Origin: DASQUK01 sp963756425
Lineage (GTDB): Bacteria > Actinomycetota > Acidimicrobiia > Acidimicrobiales > VFJN01
Direction of reading: 5' to 3'
Assembly: GCA_963756425.1 (NCBI GenBank)
Contig: CAVWNW010000019.1
Span: 310,001 to 374,000 of the forward strand
DNA: 64,000 bases
Shown here: in pieces, positions 57,331 to 64,000 of the stretch
Position numbering within the stretch: the first letter of the stretch is position 1
Layout: every line of letters begins with the position of its first letter
Notes under the pieces: model-generated
Seen by the model: the letters and a program-made list of their open reading frames with translations, nothing else
Told to the model about the DNA's origin: nothing
Databases searched by the model: none
Made by a program: the position numbers and the translations under genes

Positions 57331-57526
57331 CCGGTAATCGCCCTTCGGCCTACGGGTCGAGGGCGGCGCCGCCGGAGCGTGGTCCCACAGCGGGGCAACG
57401 TGGTCGTCCTCCGGCCAGCGGACGGAGGACCGACGACCGTGGCGCGGCCAAACGCTCGGCGCCCTGATGGGTTCACAGGCCCGGCGTGAACACCAATCCG
57501 CGCGACTCCTTAGATTGGAGTGCGTC

Positions 57527-58303
57527 ATGCCAACGGCCCGCAGGTACGCCCCCGGCACTCCGGTCTGGGTCAACCTCGAGACGGCCGCCGGCACGACGGC
57601 GGCAAGCAAGTTCTACCGGGGCCTCTTCGGCTGGACAGCGCTTGCCCGGCATCGCCCCCTCGAGGATGCGTCCCATTGGTGGGTCTTCGTCCTTGACGGC
57701 CGGGACGTCGGAAGCCTGGCGCCCGGGCCACATCCGGTATGGGCGATGTACATGTCGGTGGACAACGCTGACGAGACGGCTCGGGTGGTCGTCGACAATG
57801 GGGGCGCAGTCGCGCTCTGGCTGGGGGAGATCGACGAGGTGAGCCGCCTCGCGGTGTGCACCGATCCCTTCGGCGCGCGGTTCGGGCTCTGGGAGCCGAA
57901 GAGGCGCGCCGGCGCGTCCCGTATGCACGAACCCAACTCCTTCACCTGGGGTGAGTTGTTGTGCCGCGACATCGGCGCCGCGAAGGATTTCTACGGCGCG
58001 GTGTTCGGCTGGGAAGGCCGGACCCGTGCGGTTGCCGAAGGCTCGACCTACACCGAGTTCTTCCTCCCCGACGTCGACCAGGCTGTCGCCGGCATAGTGC
58101 CGATGGACCAGCTGAGACCCGAGGACGTGGCGCCGCATTGGATGCTCTACTTCGCCGTCGCTGACACCGACGAGATCGTCGGTCGCGTCGGCCAACTCGG
58201 AGGCACCGTGTCCGTCGCACCCTTTGACCTCGCGGATGTCGGCCGCATCGCGGTGCTCAACGACCCAGAGGGAGCGGTCTTCTCGGTCCTCCAGCGCCGA
58301 TGA
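57527..58303 (+). CDS. Two-domain VOC (glyoxalase-like) protein
   Basis: A 258-residue protein with two vicinal-oxygen-chelate modules. The first reads PGTPVWVNLETAAGTTAASKFY, GLFGWTA and DPFGARFGLWEP. The second reads FTWGELLCRDIGAAKDFYGAVFGWE, PHWMLYFAVADTDEIV and DPEGAVFSVLQ. The arrangement resembles actinobacterial 27-kDa antigen/CFP30B-type hydroxylase-like proteins. Metal ligands and substrate cannot be assigned. ATG at 57527. Confidence 0.87.
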   Translation: MPTARRYAPGTPVWVNLETAAGTTAASKFYRGLFGWTALARHRPLEDASHWWVFVLDGRDVGSLAPGPHPVWAMYMSVDNADETARVVVDNGGAVALWLGEIDEVSRLAVCTDPFGARFGLWEPKRRAGASRMHEPNSFTWGELLCRDIGAAKDFYGAVFGWEGRTRAVAEGSTYTEFFLPDVDQAVAGIVPMDQLRPEDVAPHWMLYFAVADTDEIVGRVGQLGGTVSVAPFDLADVGRIAVLNDPEGAVFSVLQRR

Positions 58304-58694
58304 CCGCCACCCCGCGCCGTCCACGAGCGCGGTCGACGACGCGCTTGGTGTTCGAGGGATTGCGGCGGCGGGTTGCAGGCACGCGGCTCGACCGACACCT
58401 CCGCCAACAGCAGCCATAGCGACCATGCGACCAGGCGCGGCGCTTGGAGAACGGGACGAACAGATGGGGTCGATGCGTCGCTGAAGGCCGATAGCTCTAC
58501 GGCCACAGACAGCATCGAGCCCAGCGATGTGCTCGGGCGTACTGGCCCACGTGGAATGGCGGCGCCGACCTGATTCAGCGTGTGGCGAGAGCTGCTGTCT
58601 GGGCTGTAAAGGGACGCTGGATTTGATCGACCAAAATGTCGTATCACGTCGAAGTTCGGGGAGATACAGAGTCCTTCGATTCGCCTGAGGAGCG
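58304..58694. other. 391-bp gap, nothing recognised
   Basis: Lower GC than the surroundings, short broken frames on both strands, no hairpin or repeat noticed. It separates the VOC gene from the convergent PIG-L gene and may hold degraded sequence. Confidence 0.5.
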
Positions 58695-59507
58695 TCAGCG
58701 TGATGCCGCGGGCTGAACGCCCGCAAACACGTCGTGGTCGCGGTGACCGGCCGGAGCGCCCCGCCGGATGTAGAACTCGGTGCCCATGGCGGCCCGGAAC
58801 ACCTCGGGCGGCATGGCCAGGAACGGGCCGGTGTCGTGCACCTGGCTGGCGTGGGCGGCGATCGCCGCCCGCTTGCGGTCGAGGAAGTCGCCGACGTCGA
58901 CCACCGTGGTGATGGCATCGTCGGGCACGCCGAAGACGACCGACTCGTCGTCGAGGTCGGGCGCGTCGCCGATCTGTTGGCCGGCGGCCGCCGCCCTGGC
59001 GATCAGGGCCTTGACGTGCTCGCGGCTGATGGTGGCCTCGAGCACGTGCGGCGTGCCCGCCAACTCGGCGGCCCGGCCGCCCACCCGGTGGACCTGGATG
59101 TGGTCGGGATGGCCGTAGGTGCCGTTCTCGTCGTACATGGTGAGGACGTCGGCCGACTCCCCGCGCAAAATCCCTGCGACCCGACCCGCAGCGTCCTCGA
59201 CGTCGGCCCGCCAGAAGCATCGGGGATCCTCGTTGTCGGGCGTGCCCATCATTCCCGAGTCCCGGTAGCCCAGCCACGCCACCCGGTGGACCCCGAGCGC
59301 CTCGGCCGACCGCATCGCCTCGGCCATCCGCCGCTCGACCAGCGACTCCCCCGGCTCGAGCAGGCCATCGGGCACCTCGCCGACCTCGCCGCGCGTCGCG
59401 TACACCACCACGACGCGGTGGCCGTCGTGCACGGCCTTGGCCAGCGAGCCCGACTGCAGGAGGCACTCGTCGTCGGGGTGGGCATGGAACGCGACCAGGG
59501 TTGCCAT
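58695..59507 (-). CDS. PIG-L (MshB/Mca-like) zinc deacetylase
   Basis: A 270-residue PIG-L family protein. Zinc-site motifs are clear: TLVAFHAHPDDECLLQSG (AHPDDE) and YGHPDHIQVHRVG. The family removes N-acetyl groups from GlcNAc derivatives or cleaves mycothiol conjugates (MshB and Mca in actinobacteria); which one cannot be told here. ATG at 59507 fits the family start. Its leader carries dispersed hairpin copy 2, which separates it from the racemase gene upstream. Confidence 0.92.
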   Translation of the reverse strand: MATLVAFHAHPDDECLLQSGSLAKAVHDGHRVVVVYATRGEVGEVPDGLLEPGESLVERRMAEAMRSAEALGVHRVAWLGYRDSGMMGTPDNEDPRCFWRADVEDAAGRVAGILRGESADVLTMYDENGTYGHPDHIQVHRVGGRAAELAGTPHVLEATISREHVKALIARAAAAGQQIGDAPDLDDESVVFGVPDDAITTVVDVGDFLDRKRAAIAAHASQVHDTGPFLAMPPEVFRAAMGTEFYIRRGAPAGHRDHDVFAGVQPAASR

Positions 59508-59540
59508 GCGCAGCAGTCTGCCGGGACCCACCCGCAATCG

Positions 59541-59584
59541 TTCTGGGTGTGGTCGTGCGGTCATGCGCCGCACACCTACACCAG
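59541..59584 (-). repeat. Dispersed hairpin element, copy 2 (3' of the racemase gene)
   Basis: Outer arms CTGGGTGTGG / CCTACACCAG and inner arms GTGCGG / CCGCAC. It shares most positions with copy 1 (40017-40061), including the start TTCTGGGTGT and the loop TCAT, with compensating changes in the stems. It lies 20 bp 3' of the racemase stop. Confidence 0.8.
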
Positions 59585-59604
59585 GTTCACGAACAGGTCG
59601 TGGA

Positions 59605-60747
59605 TCAGGCGATGGCGCCCGCCTCGCGCAGCTTCGCGACGCGGTCGGCGTCGAACCCAGCCGCCGCCAGGATCTCGTCGGTGTGCTGGCCGGCGTGTGG
59701 CGGAGGCGACGCGATCTCGGGCGCGGTGCGACTGAACCGTGGCGCCGGCCCCGGCTGACGGATGCCCGCGACCTCGACGAACGTGTGGCGGTCGACGTTG
59801 TGGGGGTGCTCGATCGCCTCGGGGATCGACAGGACCGGGGCGAAGCAGACGTCGGTCCGCTCCATGAGCGCCGACCACTCGTCCCGGGTCTTCGTCTTGA
59901 AGATCGCTGCCAGCCGTTCCTTGAGCGCGGGCCACTGCTGCCGGTCGTGCTGCCAGGGGAGCTCCTCGCCCTCCAGCCCGGTCAGGCGGAGCAGCTCCGC
60001 GTAGAACTGCGGCTCGATCGAGCCGATCGACACGTACTCGCCGTCCGCCGTCTCGTACACGTTGTAGAAGTGGGCGCCCGTGTCGAGCATGTTCGTGCCG
60101 CGCTCGTCGTTCCAGATCCCCATCGCCCGCAGTGCGTGGGTCATGGTCATGAGCACGGCGGCGCCGTCGACCATCGCGGCGTCCACCACCTGGCCCTGTC
60201 CCGAGCGCTGGGCCTCGAGCACACCGCACACGACGCCAAAGGCCAGCAGCATGCCGCCGCCGCCGTAGTCGCCGACGAGGTTGAGCGGCGGGACCGGGGC
60301 CTCCCCGCGGCGTCCGATGGGATCGAGCGCGCCCGCCAGGGCGATGTAGTTGATGTCGTGGCCCGCCGCCCCCGCCAGGGGACCGTCCTGGCCCCAACCC
60401 GTCATCCGCCCGTACACCAGCTTGGGGTTGCGGGTCAGGCACTCCTCGGGCCCGATGCCGAGCCGCTCGGCGACGCCCGGGCGGAATCCCTCGATGAGGG
60501 CGTCGGCCCGCTCGACGAGGTCGAGCACCACGTCGACGCCGTCCGGGTTCTTGAGGTCGACACCGATCGACCGACGTCCGCGGTTGTTCAGGTCGGCGGG
60601 CGGGCTGGCGGGGTCGCCGCCGGCGACGTTCTCAGCCCGGTCGACCCGGATCACCTCGGCCCCCATGTCCGCCAGCATCATGGCGCAGAACGGGCCGGGG
60701 CCGATCCCGGCGATCTCGACGACGGTGATTCCGGCCAGGGGTCCCAT
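59605..60747 (-). CDS. mcr: Alpha-methylacyl-CoA racemase (CaiB/BaiF family)
   Basis: Racemises 2-methyl-branched acyl-CoAs during beta-oxidation of branched lipids or sterol side chains. The 380-residue protein begins PLAGITVVEIAGIGPGPFCAMMLADMGAEV. The racemase acid-base residues sit in AGAAGHDINYIALAGALDPIG (His) and NLVGDYGGGGMLLAFG (Asp), with the partner Glu region GAHFYNVYETADG. These distinguish racemases from CoA-transferases of the same fold. ATG at 60747. The hydrolase gene ends 25 bp upstream. Confidence 0.92.
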   Translation of the reverse strand: MGPLAGITVVEIAGIGPGPFCAMMLADMGAEVIRVDRAENVAGGDPASPPADLNNRGRRSIGVDLKNPDGVDVVLDLVERADALIEGFRPGVAERLGIGPEECLTRNPKLVYGRMTGWGQDGPLAGAAGHDINYIALAGALDPIGRRGEAPVPPLNLVGDYGGGGMLLAFGVVCGVLEAQRSGQGQVVDAAMVDGAAVLMTMTHALRAMGIWNDERGTNMLDTGAHFYNVYETADGEYVSIGSIEPQFYAELLRLTGLEGEELPWQHDRQQWPALKERLAAIFKTKTRDEWSALMERTDVCFAPVLSIPEAIEHPHNVDRHTFVEVAGIRQPGPAPRFSRTAPEIASPPPHAGQHTDEILAAAGFDADRVAKLREAGAIA

Positions 60748-60772
60748 CCGGGTGTCCTCCGTGTGCGTTGCT

Positions 60773-61669
60773 CTAGGCGGTCGGCTGGTGCTGGGCACAA
60801 TGGCCGCAGATGGCGTCGACCAGCGTCGGCCACAGGGCTCGGGGCAGGTCGTGGCCCATGCCGTCGACCATCAACAGCTTGGCATCGGGGATGACCTCGG
60901 CGGTGCGCTCGCCGCCCGACGATTGGACCAGCGTGTCGGCGGTGCCGTGGATGACCAGCGTCGGGATGGCAAGCGTGGCCAGCCCGGAGGACCGGCTGCC
61001 CGACGCCAGGATGGCGGCCAGCTGCCGGGCGACGCCCAGGGGTTCGTGGCAGCGGTCCCAGGAGTCGCCAGCCAGTCGGCGGAGATGGGCCTCGTCGAGC
61101 AGGCCGCGGCTCCCCCAGACCTGGGCCTGGCGCACGGCCCCATCCTCCGCCTCCTGGCGAGTCTGCGCCGGGGGCGCCACGAGCGCCGACATCGCGTCGG
61201 CCGTCGGATGGCCCACGTCGGGGTCGCCGGTCGTGGACATGATCGACGTCAGCGTCAGCACCCGGGAGGGGTGGTCCAGCGCGATCGTCTGGGCGATCAT
61301 GCCGCCCATCGAGACGCCCACGACGTGCGCCCGGTCCACGCTCAGGTGATCGAGCAAGCCCATGGCATCGTCGGCCATGTCCGACAGCAGGTAGGGCACG
61401 GACGGCGGCTCCGAGCCCGATGCCTGCGTTGCGAACAACCCGAACACGTCGACACCGCCCTCGAGGTGGGTCGACAGGCCCACGTCGCGGTTGTCGAAGC
61501 GCACGACGTGGAACCCCCGCTCGGCAATGAGCCCGCACAGCTCCGGGTCCCACTGGATCAACTGGCCCCCGAGGCCCATCACGAGCAGGACCGTGGGATT
61601 CGAAGGATCGCCCGTCGTGTCGTAGCAGATCTCCATCCCGTTGGCCTTGGCGGTCGGCAGCGCGCTCAT
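60773..61669 (-). CDS. Alpha/beta hydrolase
   Basis: A 298-residue hydrolase with a standard fold: LVMGLGGQLIQWDPELC (oxyanion), nucleophile elbow VGVSMGGMIAQTIAL, acid IPTLVIHGTADTLV and catalytic His VDGMGHDLPRAL. It resembles RdmC/aclacinomycin-esterase-type enzymes. ATG at 61669. It probably forms an operon with the racemase and is divergent from the LLM gene, with a palindrome between the two starts. Confidence 0.9.
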   Translation of the reverse strand: MSALPTAKANGMEICYDTTGDPSNPTVLLVMGLGGQLIQWDPELCGLIAERGFHVVRFDNRDVGLSTHLEGGVDVFGLFATQASGSEPPSVPYLLSDMADDAMGLLDHLSVDRAHVVGVSMGGMIAQTIALDHPSRVLTLTSIMSTTGDPDVGHPTADAMSALVAPPAQTRQEAEDGAVRQAQVWGSRGLLDEAHLRRLAGDSWDRCHEPLGVARQLAAILASGSRSSGLATLAIPTLVIHGTADTLVQSSGGERTAEVIPDAKLLMVDGMGHDLPRALWPTLVDAICGHCAQHQPTA

Positions 61670-61687
61670 GGCGCCATGGTGTTGCCT

Positions 61688-61705
61688 CTTGACCAGCGGG
61701 TCAAG
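61688..61705. promoter_or_regulatory. Operator-like palindrome in a divergent promoter
   Basis: CTTGACC-agcg-GGTCAAG is a perfect 7-bp inverted repeat in the 60-bp gap between the hydrolase and LLM starts. Each arm contains a TTGACC that could serve as a -35 in either direction. One bound regulator could control both sides. Confidence 0.5.
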
Positions 61706-61729
61706 CGGGGTTCGTGCCACCATCGGTCC

Positions 61730-62629
61730 GTGCCCATCTTCGGCGTCCACGCAGGCCTCCAGAACACCACGGTGGCCGACCTCCGCGGCGTGTGGACGCG
61801 GGCGGAGGACGCCGGCTTCGACGCGGTAACCGTGTGGGACCACCTGTACTCGTCGGATCTCCGCTCATACGAGTGCCACGAGGCTGTCGCCATGCACGCC
61901 GCCCTCGCCTGCGCCACCACCCGCGTGAGCTGTGGCTGCCTCGTGTACTGCGTCGGCTACCGGCACGCGGGCATCCTGGCCAAGGCCGTCGCCACCATCG
62001 ACCACCTGTCCGGCGGGCGCGCCGAGGTGGGCCTCGGCGCCGGATGGGCTCAGCCGGAGTACGCGGCGTACGGCTTCCCGTTCCCGCGCGCCGGCGAGCG
62101 GCTCGACCTGCTCGACGAGGCGGCCGGCGCCATCCGCAGCCTGCTCCACGACGGCAAGGCGGACGCCGACGGCCCGCACATCCGGCTGCGCGATGCCAGG
62201 CTCGAACCGCGGCCGGTGCAGCCGCACCTGCCCGTCTGGATCGGGGGGACCGGCGAGCGGCGCACCGCCCGCATCGTCGCCCGCCACGGCGACGGCTGGA
62301 ACGTGCCGTTCGTCGCTCCCGACGTGCTGGCCCACAAGCGACGCGTGCTGGACGACCACTGCGGCGCCGAAGGCCGCGACCCCGGCGAGGTGCAGCTCGC
62401 CGTCAACGTCGCGTTCTGCGACGACGAGACATCGTTGGCCGCCCAGTTCGGGCCCGTGGCCGAGGTCGCCCGGCCCGGCGCCGTGGTCGGGACCAGCGTC
62501 GACGAGGCGACGGACGTCCTCGGGCGGTATCTGGCCGCCGGCGCCGACAGGGTCAACGTGGCCCTCCGGGCGCCGTGGGACGCTGGCGCGCTCGATCGGG
62601 CGGCCGCGGCCGTGGCCGCGCTGCGCTAG
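61730..62629 (+). CDS. LLM-class (F420-type) oxidoreductase
   Basis: A 299-residue luciferase-like protein of the kind that uses coenzyme F420 in actinobacteria: VPIFGVHAGLQNTT, WTRAEDAGFDAVTVWDHLYS, AKAVATIDHLSGGRAEVGLGAGWAQPEY and VWIGGTGERRTARIVARHGDGWN. The GTG start is at 61730. F420 rather than FMN use is inferred from family habit, not shown. galT follows 47 bp downstream. Confidence 0.9.
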   Translation: MPIFGVHAGLQNTTVADLRGVWTRAEDAGFDAVTVWDHLYSSDLRSYECHEAVAMHAALACATTRVSCGCLVYCVGYRHAGILAKAVATIDHLSGGRAEVGLGAGWAQPEYAAYGFPFPRAGERLDLLDEAAGAIRSLLHDGKADADGPHIRLRDARLEPRPVQPHLPVWIGGTGERRTARIVARHGDGWNVPFVAPDVLAHKRRVLDDHCGAEGRDPGEVQLAVNVAFCDDETSLAAQFGPVAEVARPGAVVGTSVDEATDVLGRYLAAGADRVNVALRAPWDAGALDRAAAAVAALR

Positions 62630-62676
62630 GTCCGCAGGCGCCGGCACCAGCACGCCAGCGGGGCACGAGGCATCGC

Positions 62677-63534
62677 ATGTCCGACCAGCGCATCGACGAG
62701 CTCACCGGGTCTGCGGTCGTGATCGCGGGCGGCCGGCAGCAGCGCCCCCACCGGCCGTCGATGGCCTGCCCGTTCTGCGTCGGAGGCCTGGAGGCACCCG
62801 ATCCCTACGACGTCAAGTCCTTCGTCAATCGCTGGCCGTCGTTCCCCGACGGGCGCAGCGAGGTGGTGCTCTACACGCCCGACCACGACGCCACCTTCCC
62901 CGACCTGGGTCGCCGAGGCGCCCGGCGGGTCGTCGACCTGTGGACGGATCGCACGGCCGCCCTCGGGGCCCGCCCCGACGTCGGCTACGTGCTGGTGTTC
63001 GAGAACCGGGGCACGGAGGTGGGCGCAACCATCTCCCATCCCCACGGGCAGATCTACGCCTTTGACGAGGTGCCGGCGGCCCCGCTGACCGAGATGCGGC
63101 GGGCCGCGAGGGGGGATTGCCCGCTGTGCGCTCCGCCCGATCCGGCGCTGGAGGTCGCGGCGGCCGCCGACTGGCGCGCCTGGGTGCCGGCGGCGAGCGC
63201 GTACCCGTATGGGCTCCTGCTGGCGCCCGACGTGCACCGTCCCGACCTGCCTGCGCTCGACGGGCCCCAGCGGGACGGCCTGGCCGACCTGCTCGTCGAC
63301 GTGCTGGCCCGGCTGGACCGGCTGTTCGAAGCCCCGCTCCCCTACATGTTGTGGGTCCACCAACGCCCGACCGACGGCGGCTTGTGGCCCGAGGCCCACC
63401 TCCATGTGCATATCGTCTCGCCGATGCGATCGCCCGACGTCCAGCGCTACGTGGCCGCCGGCGAGCTGGGGAGCGGTGTGTTCGTCAATCCGGTCGTGCC
63501 GGAGGACGCCGCCGCCGCACTGCGAGGAGCGTGA
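62677..63534 (+). CDS. galT: Galactose-1-phosphate uridylyltransferase
   Basis: Leloir pathway enzyme exchanging UMP between UDP-glucose and galactose-1-phosphate. The 285-residue protein has the nucleophile motif ATISHPHGQIYAF, a zinc-type Cys pair at CPFC and another at CPLC, and the C-terminal HLHVHIVSPMRSP. It is shorter than E. coli GalT, as in other actinobacterial versions. ATG at 62677; its TGA overlaps the galK ATG by one base. Confidence 0.93.
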   Translation: MSDQRIDELTGSAVVIAGGRQQRPHRPSMACPFCVGGLEAPDPYDVKSFVNRWPSFPDGRSEVVLYTPDHDATFPDLGRRGARRVVDLWTDRTAALGARPDVGYVLVFENRGTEVGATISHPHGQIYAFDEVPAAPLTEMRRAARGDCPLCAPPDPALEVAAAADWRAWVPAASAYPYGLLLAPDVHRPDLPALDGPQRDGLADLLVDVLARLDRLFEAPLPYMLWVHQRPTDGGLWPEAHLHVHIVSPMRSPDVQRYVAAGELGSGVFVNPVVPEDAAAALRGA

Positions 63535-64000
63535 TGGGACTGCGATCGTGGGCGCCGGGGCGGGTCAACCTCATCGGTGATCACACCGATTACATGGGCG
63601 GGCTCGTCCTCCCCCTGGCGATCGGGCTCGGCACCGAGATCACCGGGGACCGGGGTGGCAACTGGGTCATGTTGGGATCGGAGCGGTTCGACGGCGTGGC
63701 CGAGATCCCGCTCGACGGCGGCGACGATCCGGCCAAGGTGGAGCCGCCGTGGACCCGCTACGTGGCGGCCGTGGTGGCCGAGCTGCAGCCGGACAACGGG
63801 CTCGTCGGCATGGTCCACTCGGACCTCCCGCCAGGCGGCGGGCTCGCCTCGAGTGCGGCGCTGGAGGTGGCGCTCGCCGTCGCGCTCGGTGCCGACCTCG
63901 GCGACCCCATCGGGCTGGCACAGGCATGCCAGCGGGCCGAACAGCGGGCGGTCGGCGTGCCCTGCGGGATCATGGACCAGCTCGTCGCCGTGGCCGCCGA
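63534..64000 (+). CDS. galK: Galactokinase, cut by the window end
   Basis: Phosphorylates galactose at C1. The visible 155 residues have the galactokinase signature PGRVNLIGDHTDYMGGLVLPLAI and the ATP-binding GHMP motif LPPGGGLASSAALEVALAVAL, then GVPCGIMDQLVAVAA, where the catalytic Asp lies. The start overlaps the galT stop (TGATG), so translation is coupled. The C-terminal half is beyond the window. Confidence 0.95.
   Translation, partial: MGLRSWAPGRVNLIGDHTDYMGGLVLPLAIGLGTEITGDRGGNWVMLGSERFDGVAEIPLDGGDDPAKVEPPWTRYVAAVVAELQPDNGLVGMVHSDLPPGGGLASSAALEVALAVALGADLGDPIGLAQACQRAEQRAVGVPCGIMDQLVAVAA

Overview
The window comes from a very GC-rich bacterium with the gene order of an actinobacterium. 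WhiG-type sigma factor, DUF2469, an actinobacterial frr-pyrH-tsf-rpsB block, GTP-type PEPCK and an F420-type LLM oxidoreductase all fit. A short archaeal/eukaryotic-type prolyl-tRNA synthetase, hugely extended S2 and IF-2 proteins and ECF sigma factors with membrane tails make Acidimicrobiia the best guess, but that placement is inference. No rRNA, tRNA, CRISPR array, insertion sequence or prophage was seen.

Bases 1-31681 are almost entirely on the minus strand and hold a chain of core operons. In transcription order from the right these are: ftsY, BON protein, ffh, rpsP-khpA, rimM, trmD, rplS, DUF2469, yraN; an enoyl-CoA hydratase; comM-dprA-xerC-whiG; an M23/lipase fusion; rpsB-tsf-pyrH-frr-cdsA-dxr-rseP-ispG; two small exported or membrane proteins and proS; then rimP-nusA-ylxR-infB-DUF503-(rbfA). 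This is translation, ribosome maturation, isoprenoid and phospholipid precursor synthesis, SRP targeting and DNA uptake/recombination.

Bases 31900-34561 (plus strand) carry cell-envelope genes: an acidic secreted repeat protein, a lipoprotein L,D-transpeptidase and an ECF sigma factor carrying its own zinc-finger, membrane segment and extracytoplasmic domain. Bases 34563-49359 return to core genes: smc, mutM-like, rnc, acpP, plsX, rpmF, DUF177, DivIVA-like, coaD, rsmD, recG, the DhaL/FakA-type protein and rpmB, with a small plus-strand crotonase cassette between rsmD and recG. Bases 49369-53407 hold a secreted trypsin-like protease, a cold-shock-like protein and PEPCK.

Bases 53408-58700 are a looser accessory zone with small ORFs, frameshifted remnants, a secreted RTX protein flanked by two degraded copies of one gene, and a VOC protein. 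Bases 58695-64000 hold a PIG-L deacetylase, an alpha-methylacyl-CoA racemase, an alpha/beta hydrolase, an LLM oxidoreductase and the start of a galT-galK Leloir operon.

The most unusual signals are repeats rather than genes. A 75-80 bp inverted-repeat element sits inside the N-terminal coding regions of both cdsA and rimM and encodes matching peptide ends. A 45 bp hairpin recurs 3' of plsX and of the racemase gene. A GGCCCGAGCGGCC core recurs at three gene junctions. The dihydroxyacetone-kinase-like gene's leader, start codon included, is tandemly duplicated. Other points of note are two genes (ylxR, rnc) whose family N-termini require an ATC start, a one-base A-run that appears to fuse rpsP to khpA, a 30-codon ORF joined by ATGA overlaps to both rimP and nusA, and two enzymes (M23 domain, MutM) that have lost most of their usual active-site or lesion-recognition residues.
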